Origin: Methanobacteriota archaeon
GTDB taxonomy: Archaea; JAADCQ01; Methanopyri; Methanopyrales; Methanopyraceae
DNA: 5,523 nt
Assembly (NCBI GenBank): GCA_027064425.1
Contig: JAMOPO010000055.1
Location: forward strand, 1-5,523
Direction of reading: 5' to 3'
Shown in pieces: positions 1 to 4,717 of this stretch. The position numbers and the translations under genes were made by a program. Each line of letters begins with the position of its first letter. Position 1 is the stretch's first letter. The notes beneath the pieces were generated by a model. That model searched no databases. It worked only from the letters and a program-made list of their open reading frames with translations, and was not told the origin of the DNA.

Positions 1-947
1 AGGGCCACCACGCCCACGTCCCGCAGCCCGGACCGCGCCAGCTCCCCCCGGATCTCCTCCACCACCCGCTCCACCAGCCCCGACTCACCCTTGTAAAGGG
101 CGTCAACGTAACCGAGCACCACCACCAACCGCCGACCCGGGAGCTCCAACGACCTCAAGAACCCCAGGCACCGCTCCCGCAGCCCCCGCACCCAGGACGG
201 AAGGATCGCCAGCCTCACCTCAAACCACAGGCCCCGCTCCCCCGCCGCCAACCGCCGCAGCCACCGGTGGTACGCCCCCTCCAACTCCGCCCCGGAGACC
301 TCCGGAAACACCCATCCACGACCCGGAACGTACGCGGCCACAAAGGAAACCCGGACCGAGGAAAGCCGCAGCCGCTCCGCCGGCACGTCCGGGTACGCGA
401 GCCACAACAGGTACTCCACCACCGGCACCAGCGAGTCGGAGAACCGGAACAGGAACCCCAGGTTCGCCACCGCGGCCGTATTATCCCGAACCCTCCGACA
501 CCCCGGACCGAGCAGGATGAAATCGTGCCGATCCCCCGTCACGCACGCCACGAGCCGCTTCTCCCGCGCCAGCTCCCGAAAGAAACTCGACACGTCCGCC
601 ACCGGACGCCCCAGCACCCGCGCCGAGAGCTCCTCCACGAACGGGCCCGGCAGCGGCCCCATGTTGTCCAACACGACGATCTGAGACCGCCGAATGTCCC
701 GAGCCAACGCGTCGAAGTCCACCGGAGCGCTCTGATCGCTCCAACTCACCAGCACGTTGTGCACGTGCAGCCGCACCCGAATTCCCAGGTCCGAGTAGAC
801 CGCCTCCTCCACCCGCTTAAGCTCCTCCGGCGACCCCTTCGCCGCGTTCCCGAAGATCGTGACGTCCACGGGACCGACGGGAACCGAGGAGACCGACGAC
901 GGAATAACTAAAACGGCCGACAGCAGCACTAGGACGGGGGGTAACAA
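1..947 (-). CDS. Exported CobN-like (cobalto/magnesium-chelatase large subunit-like) protein, C-terminal part outside window
   Basis: This frame is open for 315 codons and runs off the window edge, so only the N-terminal part is visible. An in-frame TGA at 951-953 limits the start. TTG at 945-947 is chosen because it gives a complete signal sequence (residues 1-21, LLPPVLVLLSAVLVIP then SSVSS). GTG at 927-929 would cut into it. The signal peptide has no basic residue before its hydrophobic core, which is unusual. The mature part starts with a beta-strand (VDVTIFGNAAKG, 27-38), then VDFDALARDIRRSQIVVLDNMG (76-97), an NLGFLFRF segment (162-169), a proline/aromatic segment (203-230) and a RRLVVVLGYVDAL strand (272-284) followed by a helix. 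This order matches my recollection of the N-terminal region of CobN/BchH: 'D-hydrophobic-xxMG', 'NLxxLLxF', 'YHP...WY' and 'VGxLFYxSxY'. CobN inserts cobalt into hydrogenobyrinate a,c-diamide. Exported CobN-like relatives occur in methanogens. The metal-insertion part is not visible, so catalytic activity cannot be judged. Confidence 0.6.
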   Translation of the reverse strand, partial: MLPPVLVLLSAVLVIPSSVSSVPVGPVDVTIFGNAAKGSPEELKRVEEAVYSDLGIRVRLHVHNVLVSWSDQSAPVDFDALARDIRRSQIVVLDNMGPLPGPFVEELSARVLGRPVADVSSFFRELAREKRLVACVTGDRHDFILLGPGCRRVRDNTAAVANLGFLFRFSDSLVPVVEYLLWLAYPDVPAERLRLSSVRVSFVAAYVPGRGWVFPEVSGAELEGAYHRWLRRLAAGERGLWFEVRLAILPSWVRGLRERCLGFLRSLELPGRRLVVVLGYVDALYKGESGLVERVVEEIRGELARSGLRDVGVVA

Positions 948-960
948 CCCTCAACCCCCG
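935..960 (-). promoter_or_regulatory. GC hairpin enclosing the TTG start of the CobN-like gene
   Basis: CGGGGG at 935-940 is perfectly complementary to CCCCCG at 955-960, leaving a 14-nt loop. The TTG start (945-947) and the GAGGG just before it (948-952) lie in that loop. An all-GC six-base stem could hold the start region in a hairpin in the mRNA and modulate initiation. The stem is seen directly. The regulatory role is inference and chance is possible in such GC-rich DNA. Confidence 0.35.
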
Positions 961-975
961 ACGGGCCCGTTCAGG

Positions 976-996
976 ACAATTAAGTTAAACCTTTCC
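976..996. promoter_or_regulatory. Divergent promoter region with shared AT-rich TATA-like element
   Basis: The 62-bp gap between the divergent genes is GC-rich except for a compact AT block containing TTAA-G-TTAA (980-988), which reads almost the same on both strands. On the minus strand it reads GGAAAGG followed by TTTAACTTAATT, a purine-rich BRE-like stretch before a TATA-like box. An archaeal start site about 25 nt downstream would fall near 958-960, leaving a leader of roughly 12 nt before the TTG at 947. On the plus strand the same spacing would put the start close to 1007-1011, so the toroid mRNA could be leaderless or nearly so. No other AT-rich element exists in the gap. Confidence 0.5.
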
Positions 997-1004
997 GGGG
1001 GGAG
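997..1004 (+). promoter_or_regulatory. Shine-Dalgarno-like GGGGGGAG deciding a CTG start
   Basis: GGGGGGAG ends five bases before the CTG at 1010-1012. It is the only Shine-Dalgarno-like string between the in-frame TAA (986-988) and the signal-peptide coding region, so it supports CTG as the initiation codon. It would be used only if transcription starts upstream of about 997. The TATA-like spacing suggests a start nearer to the CTG, so the two signals are in mild conflict. Confidence 0.4.
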
Positions 1005-1009
1005 CCCCG

Positions 1010-2584
1010 CTGAAGCGAGCGCCCGCCGCCACCCTGCTCCTGGCGGGCCTGCTCGCGCTGGCGGCCCCCGCGACCGCGATCGATTGGACGGGAACCCAGG
1101 AGTACCAGCGGCTGAAACCCCAGTGCGAGAAGGCGGTTCGGGCGGCCACCATCTGGTTCTTCATCCCGGAAAGCAACGGGGGCTGGTACCTGCCCGAGCA
1201 CCACCTCTGGAAGCCCGCGTTCGACTACGAGCTGAAGTCCCTGTGCCTCGCGTGCCCCCTCCTCGCCCACGCGGACCGCATGGGCCTCCTCGCCAACCAG
1301 GTCCCCCAGGGCGTCCCCGCCAAGAACCCGAGCCAGGAGTGGCCGATGGCCCGCAAGGCTGCCGTCCAGTGGCTGCTGGACAACCAGAACGAGGACGGCG
1401 GCTGGGGCTCGGGATGGTCGTTCCGGGGCATCGTGCACACCGGCAGCCAGACGTCCGACACCGCCGCCGGCGTGCACCTGCTCCTGCGGCTGGGCGACGG
1501 ATCCAAGGAGGTCATCGACGCGATCCACCGAGCCCTCACGTGGCTCCTCCGCGAGCAGCTGGAGGACGGCGGATGGAGCCGCCGAAAGGAAGAGTCCAAG
1601 GAGGGCGCCGCGTGGCACACCGAAGCCGCGATCTCCGCGCTGCTCCAGGCGCTCATGCACCGGGACAAGCTGGACCTGACCGACGAGCAAGTCACCCGAA
1701 TCAAGCGGGCCATCGAGCGTGGGGTTCAGTGGCTCCTGAGCACCCAGAACCCGGACGGGTCCTGGTACTCCGGGATCATGTGCCAGGAGTACTCGGCGGA
1801 CACGCAGGCGTACGTCCTCAGCGCGCTGATCGACGTGTACCTGCTCGCGGACCAACTGGGATTGAACGTGGACAAGAATAAGGTGCTTCAGGCGATTAGG
1901 AAGGGTATCCAGTGGTTGTTCTCAAGCAACGCGGGTATAGATTGGGTGCAGACGGAGTTGGGTAAGGGTCCGGCCTGGGCGTACTCCGAGGCTTACCTGC
2001 AGGCGCAGGGCTCGCCGGAAACGACCGTCACGGGCAACGTGCTGCGACTCGCCATCCTCAAAGCACTCTGGTTCGACGTGGGTACGGACGTGCTGATCAA
2101 CACGCCCGGGGGCAAGATGAGACTGAGGGACCTCCTCACGAACCCGGATTACAACATTCACGCGACCATCAAATGGCTCCTAGACCAGCAGTGGCTCGAC
2201 GACGCGCTCCAGAGGGGCCACCCCGAGTGGTACGGCGGCTGGCCCTGGCCCGCCCGGGGCGTGACGAGCACCGTCGAAGGAGCCTCCTACGAGCCCGCCT
2301 CCATCTGGGCCACCTCCTTCGCCACCCGAGCCATCGAAGCCTACCTCAACCCAACCGAATACTACGGACCATCGAAGGCATCGAAAGAGCGGAGCACCAA
2401 ACAGAAGGAGGAGCGCGAGGGAAGGGGCCGCGTGAGTGGAGAGACCAAAGGAGGGACCAAAGTGAGCGGAGAGACCAAAGAGACCAAAAAGAGGGGGAGA
2501 CCGGGCGTGCCGGTGATCCCGGTGCCCCCGCTAGCGCCGGCGCGCCGCCAGCGGGAGCAGCGCGACCAGCGCCAGCACCGGTAG
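1010..2584 (+). CDS. Exported alpha/alpha-toroid protein with prenyltransferase/squalene-cyclase QW repeats, degenerate C-terminal anchor
   Basis: The protein has 524 residues. The frame is open from just after the TAA at 986-988 and contains no ATG, GTG or TTG before the signal peptide (LKRAPAATLLLAGLLALAAPATA, cut near 23). The CTG at 1010 is therefore the likely start, since the first ATG (1280) would discard the export signal. QW-type repeats follow: a divergent one near 41-59, then AVQWLLDNQNEDGGWG (118-133), ALTWLLREQLEDGGWS (175-190), GVQWLLSTQNPDGSWY (238-253), GIQWLFSS (299-306) and TIKWLLDQQ (386-394) with WYGGWPW (407-413). These repeats build an alpha/alpha toroid. The DxDD motif of squalene-hopene cyclases and DCTAE of oxidosqualene cyclases are absent, so terpene cyclisation is unlikely. 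A binding or structural role at the surface fits better. Cysteines lie at 39, 79, 82 and 258. A Lys/Glu/Gly-rich linker (455-498) leads to VPVIPVPPLAPARR, a remnant of the neighbours' anchor without its hydrophobic core. The end overlaps the convergent gene by 54 bp. Confidence 0.8.
   Translation: MKRAPAATLLLAGLLALAAPATAIDWTGTQEYQRLKPQCEKAVRAATIWFFIPESNGGWYLPEHHLWKPAFDYELKSLCLACPLLAHADRMGLLANQVPQGVPAKNPSQEWPMARKAAVQWLLDNQNEDGGWGSGWSFRGIVHTGSQTSDTAAGVHLLLRLGDGSKEVIDAIHRALTWLLREQLEDGGWSRRKEESKEGAAWHTEAAISALLQALMHRDKLDLTDEQVTRIKRAIERGVQWLLSTQNPDGSWYSGIMCQEYSADTQAYVLSALIDVYLLADQLGLNVDKNKVLQAIRKGIQWLFSSNAGIDWVQTELGKGPAWAYSEAYLQAQGSPETTVTGNVLRLAILKALWFDVGTDVLINTPGGKMRLRDLLTNPDYNIHATIKWLLDQQWLDDALQRGHPEWYGGWPWPARGVTSTVEGASYEPASIWATSFATRAIEAYLNPTEYYGPSKASKERSTKQKEEREGRGRVSGETKGGTKVSGETKETKKRGRPGVPVIPVPPLAPARRQREQRDQRQHR
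2432..2480 (+). repeat. Two 19-bp direct repeats at 30-bp spacing in the Lys-rich linker
   Basis: GTGAGTGGAGAGACCAAAG (2432-2450) recurs as GTGAGCGGAGAGACCAAAG (2462-2480) with one mismatch. The start-to-start distance of 30 bp equals ten codons, giving VSGETKGGTK then VSGETKETKK. This looks like tandem duplication inside the flexible linker between the toroid domain and the former anchor. Confidence 0.75.
2486..2496 (-). terminator. Pyrimidine-rich T-run terminator of the propeller/coiled-coil gene, inside the opposing CDS
   Basis: Read on the minus strand this is CCCCTCTTTTT, beginning 35 nt past the TAG stop at 2531-2533. The same 11-nt string occurs 25 nt past the stop of the other minus-strand surface gene (4683-4693). 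Archaeal transcription commonly ends at T-rich stretches without a stem. This one sits in the part of the toroid gene encoding the Lys-rich linker (ETKKRG), so the two transcripts would overlap at their 3' ends. Confidence 0.5.
2527..2555. repeat. Near-perfect GC inverted repeat at the convergent gene ends
   Basis: The arms 2527-2539 and 2543-2555 pair at 11 of 13 positions around a GCG loop, with mismatches at 2533/2549 and 2537/2545. It spans the TAG of the minus-strand gene. It also codes for similar peptides on both strands: PLAPARR on plus and PLAARRR-stop on minus. It could form a hairpin in either transcript and help terminate or protect both 3' ends. The pairing is seen directly and the function is inferred. 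Confidence 0.6.
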
Positions 2585-4519
2585 CACCGGACCCTTGCCC
2601 TTCTTACCACCCTGCTTCTCCAGCTCACTCACCCGCTTCTCCAGGTCCTTCACCTTACCCTCTAGGTCGCTGACCTTACCCTCTAGGTCACCGACCTTGC
2701 CCTTCACGCCCTTCAGGTCGCCCTCCAGGCTCCCCACCTTCTTCTTCAGGTTGTCCACATCGTTCTTGAGCGCCTTAACGTCGCCCTTGACACTCTCCAG
2801 ATCCTGCTGAAGGTCCATGCGCTTGCGATCCAGCTCGGAGATTTGGTGCTCCATCCACGGCACCATCTCGTCGATCGGCCCGCCCAGGTTCACCAGGTCC
2901 AGGACCACGTCGCCCCGGTTGTGGCCCCCGTACCCCGTGTCACCCTTGTAGAACGCCACCGCCACCCGGGCGTTACCGAACGTCTCGTCGACGGTGACCG
3001 CCGTCGGGGTGAAGTAGTACACTCCGTTCCCGTACCCCGTCAGGTCGTACTGGGCCAGGACCAGCAGCTGGCCGCCCCTGCACCTCAGCAACGCGCCCGC
3101 GAGCCTCTCCTTACCGAACCCGCCGCTGTTGTCCGAGAACACCACCAGGTAGTGTCGGGCCAACACTTTACCGCTGCCGTTCGTCTCGTCGTACACGTGC
3201 ACCACGCACGGGGCGGTCTGCGTGTAGATCCTTCGGTAGACGCACTTGACGCTCTTGAACACCCACCTCACTTCCTCACGCCCTTTTTCACGCACTTTCT
3301 CACGCACGATCAGGGCCGCGTAGATGTCCGGGCCCGTGTCCGAGCCGCTCATACCTCCCCACAGCGGGCCGGCCCGGTACACGATCACGTTGCCCGCGAC
3401 CCAGGGCGCCTCGCTCGTCTCATCCTTCTCCGTCAGCCCGCCCTGCACCTCCACCGGGCTCAGCTGGGCGCTACCCAGCGTCGAGAGGTCGCTCGGGAGC
3501 TCGATCACGAACGCGCGCACGTGGCACTTATTCCACTGGCCGTAGAAGCGGCCATAGCTGAGGTCCGGATTCGCGTTCGAGTAGTCCGTGAGCGCCACGA
3601 TCAGGTACTTCTTGCCGCCCTCCTCGTACACCGAGGCCACCGGCCGCGCGTGCCCGAAGTAATGCTCATTTCCATGCACGTATTCCTTGCACGCGCGCTG
3701 CTTGATCACCACCGGATTACCAAGCACTACGCTCAAGTTGCCGCTGGTGTCGATCTTCAGGACCTGCAGCACGACGTCACCCATTTTCCCTTGCTGACCT
3801 CCTTGCTGGCCACCCTGCTGCTGACCACCTTGTTGTTGCTGACCAGTCTGACCAGTCTGTTGCTGCTGTCCGCCTTGCTGACCTTGCTGTTGCTGACCGC
3901 CCTGTTGACCACCCTGCTGTCCCCAAGCCTCGTACACGACGGCCACGTAACGGTTACCGTTCTTGTCCTCGCCCAGGTACACCAGGTGCGGGTACGCGGC
4001 GTTACTCGCCACCTTCTTGGCGTTGTCCACGGTGATCTGCTTGTTCTGCGCGTCCACGGTCACCTTGTACACGTACAGGTCACCGTAGTCCTTGGTTTGG
4101 CGGTCCTGCCGGGACACCTTCACGACCGCCAGCAGGAACTTGCCCCGGTCGTAGGCTACCAGGGCCGGCCCGAACAGAACGTTGCCCTGACCCGGGTCGA
4201 CGGTGGCACCGGCGACCTCGTTACCCTGTTCGTCCAGCGCCTTCAGCCCGATCTTACCGACGATCTGACCGCCCTCGGACCAGTCCTCCCACGCGACGAG
4301 GATCACCTTGCTCTTGTCATCGTAGGCCACCGCCGGGCCCTTGATCTGGTAGTAGTACCCGTCCCGGGAGGCCACGTCGCTGTCCTTCCACTTCTGCTGC
4401 TTCTGGTCGTACTGCATGGCCTGATCCAGGGTTTTCGTCCACTCCACCTGCAGCGCCTGCGCGGGCCCCGCGAGCAGCACCGCCAGCGTGGCGGCGATCA
4501 GCACGGTCCACTTGCTCAA
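2531..4519 (-). CDS. Surface protein: signal peptide, probable beta-propeller with Gln/Gly insertion, coiled-coil stalk, C-terminal RRR anchor
   Basis: The product has 662 residues and starts at TTG (4517-4519), which gives a textbook signal peptide (MSKWTVLIAATLAVLLAGPAQA, cut near 22). There is no ATG, GTG or TTG in frame in the 40 bp upstream. Seven similar units follow, each a short strand with Pro/Val/Ala/Tyr, a turn, then a hydrophobic strand: GPAVAYDDKSKVILVAWED (61-79), then near 117, 176, 291, 371, 436 and 504. This pattern recalls beta-propellers of the 'PxVAYD...LVAWED...DIYG' kind. A Gln/Gly tract (200-245) is inserted in the loop after the third unit. Residues 556-636 form a coiled coil with heptads such as VGDLEGK and VSDLEGK. 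A GGKKGK linker precedes GPVLPVLALVALLPLAARRR (643-662), a hydrophobic anchor with a basic end. Cysteines are at 277, 332, 426, 438 and 480. The protein is probably membrane-anchored with the propeller held away on the coiled-coil stalk. Its ligand is unknown. The next gene upstream shares the anchor and the Gln/Gly tract. Confidence 0.88.
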   Translation of the reverse strand: MSKWTVLIAATLAVLLAGPAQALQVEWTKTLDQAMQYDQKQQKWKDSDVASRDGYYYQIKGPAVAYDDKSKVILVAWEDWSEGGQIVGKIGLKALDEQGNEVAGATVDPGQGNVLFGPALVAYDRGKFLLAVVKVSRQDRQTKDYGDLYVYKVTVDAQNKQITVDNAKKVASNAAYPHLVYLGEDKNGNRYVAVVYEAWGQQGGQQGGQQQQGQQGGQQQQTGQTGQQQQGGQQQGGQQGGQQGKMGDVVLQVLKIDTSGNLSVVLGNPVVIKQRACKEYVHGNEHYFGHARPVASVYEEGGKKYLIVALTDYSNANPDLSYGRFYGQWNKCHVRAFVIELPSDLSTLGSAQLSPVEVQGGLTEKDETSEAPWVAGNVIVYRAGPLWGGMSGSDTGPDIYAALIVREKVREKGREEVRWVFKSVKCVYRRIYTQTAPCVVHVYDETNGSGKVLARHYLVVFSDNSGGFGKERLAGALLRCRGGQLLVLAQYDLTGYGNGVYYFTPTAVTVDETFGNARVAVAFYKGDTGYGGHNRGDVVLDLVNLGGPIDEMVPWMEHQISELDRKRMDLQQDLESVKGDVKALKNDVDNLKKKVGSLEGDLKGVKGKVGDLEGKVSDLEGKVKDLEKRVSELEKQGGKKGKGPVLPVLALVALLPLAARRR
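2534..2593 (-). other. C-terminal anchor / sorting-signal-like segment (GPVLPVLAL...RRR)
   Basis: It codes for residues 643-662. It is tripartite: Pro-containing motif (PVLPVL), hydrophobic helix (ALVALLPLAA) and terminal RRR directly before the stop. This layout is shared by PGF-CTERM, PEF-CTERM and PEP-CTERM signals that archaeosortases and exosortases process. The exact motif does not match those named classes as I know them. Confidence 0.65.
2571..2590. repeat. 20-bp exact repeat in the anchor, copy 1
   Basis: GCCAGCACCGGTAGCACCGG is identical to 4758-4777. Both copies encode PVLPVLA of the anchor with the same codons, including the CTA. Identity at synonymous positions points to recent duplication or gene conversion. 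Confidence 0.9.
2612..2854 (-). other. Coiled-coil stalk coding segment with 21-bp heptad repeat
   Basis: It codes for residues 556-636, from MEHQISELDRKRM to VSELEKQ. Hydrophobic residues (V, L) recur in a heptad a/d pattern and charged D/E/K residues fill the other positions. At DNA level ACCTTACCCTCTAGGTC occurs at 2652-2668 and again at 2673-2689, a 21-bp (seven-codon) period. The stalk therefore seems to have grown by duplication of heptads. Glycines (GDLEGK) recur at surface positions. Confidence 0.85.
3785..3922 (-). repeat. Gln/Gly low-complexity tract in the propeller gene
   Basis: It codes for residues 200-245, almost only Q and G with three T and one terminal K, interrupting a propeller loop between VAVVYEAW and MGDVVLQVL. 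Codons alternate CAG and CAA with GGT/GGC/GGG, so this is not a pure triplet microsatellite. Two stretches are identical to the tract of the neighbouring gene: 3804-3826 with 4935-4957 (23 bp), and 3891-3910 with 4950-4969 (20 bp). Confidence 0.9.
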
Positions 4520-4529
4520 CTCAGGCTGA

Positions 4530-4545
4530 CCCCGGCTCTTCGGGG
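4530..4545 (-). promoter_or_regulatory. Small leader hairpin upstream of the propeller/coiled-coil gene
   Basis: CCCCG (4530-4534) and CGGGG (4541-4545) form a perfect five-base stem with a six-base loop, ending ten bases before the TTG start. On the mRNA the GGGG arm is the best candidate ribosome-binding string, so the stem could mask it. It is short and GC-rich, and may be chance. Confidence 0.3.
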
Positions 4546-4605
4546 CTAAAGTCGAGGGATGAATGTAAGGATCGGGTTCCCGGTGGTGTTAAGCATAGGT
4601 TGACG
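4546..4605 (-). promoter_or_regulatory. Probable promoter zone of the propeller/coiled-coil gene
   Basis: This is the least GC-rich part of the 198-bp spacer. Minus-strand candidates for a TATA-like box are TATGCTTAACA (about 4592-4602), CCTTACATTC (4561-4570) and ACTTTAG (4546-4552). None is a strong match. The upstream gene has its own terminator in the spacer, so a separate promoter here is likely, but I cannot choose the exact box. Confidence 0.35.
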
Positions 4606-4682
4606 CTGCGAGAGGGGACGGCTCAACGCGCTCGGTGCGGTCGCGGAAGAATTAGTGGGGGTTGGGTGCGTGAGGCGTCGGG

Positions 4683-4693
4683 AAAAAGAGGGG
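4683..4693 (-). terminator. Pyrimidine-rich T-run terminator of the Gln-rich stalk gene
   Basis: On the minus strand this reads CCCCTCTTTTT followed by CCC, within a C/T-rich run beginning right after the TAA stop. The same 11-nt string lies downstream of the other minus-strand gene (2486-2496). This supports separate transcription units, not one operon. Confidence 0.55.
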
Positions 4694-4714
4694 TGGGGCG
4701 TGAGTGGGAGGGGG
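4690..4714 (+). other. Predicted G-quadruplex motif just after a stop codon
   Basis: The plus strand has GGGG-T-GGGG-CGTGAGT-GGG-A-GGGGG: four G-runs with loops of 1, 7 and 1 bases, meeting the usual G3+N1-7 rule. It lies on the template strand of the minus-strand gene, starting three bases past its TAA, and overlaps the T-run terminator. It may help RNA polymerase pause. The motif is seen directly and folding is unproven. Confidence 0.55.
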
Positions 4715-4717
4715 TGT

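Noticed and set aside
481-744. Minus-strand 87-codon frame with ATG inside the CobN-like gene
   Set aside because: It is a +1 shadow of the longer open frame, rich in Gly, Ala and Arg. It only looks attractive because the real gene starts with TTG and runs off the edge.
267-911. Plus-strand open frame of 214 codons at the left end
   Set aside because: It is dominated by Arg, Pro and His with no structure. The minus-strand frame 1-947 has a signal peptide and regular alternation of strands and helices.
980-1855. Minus-strand open frame of 291 codons opposite the toroid gene
   Set aside because: It is antisense to well-defined QW repeats, and its composition is typical of a GC-rich antisense shadow.
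859-1881. Plus-strand open frame of 340 codons overlapping the start of the toroid gene
   Set aside because: The product is a Pro/Arg/Gly-rich shadow of the QW-repeat frame. The neighbouring frame has clear QW motifs and a signal peptide.
1010-2584. Functional squalene/hopene or oxidosqualene cyclase
   Set aside because: The QW repeats are present, but I see neither DxDD nor DCTAE, and the protein has an export signal. The repeats support the fold, not the reaction.
2531-4519. S-layer protein
   Set aside because: The signal peptide and anchor fit an S-layer candidate, but no known S-layer domain is recognised, and the Q/G tract and five cysteines do not point to a lattice protein.
2843-4549. 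Plus-strand open frame of 568 codons opposite the propeller gene
   Set aside because: The product is rich in His, Arg, Val and Leu without domain pattern, signal or repeat logic. The opposite strand has a signal peptide, propeller units, coiled coil and anchor. Antisense openness is expected in GC-rich DNA.
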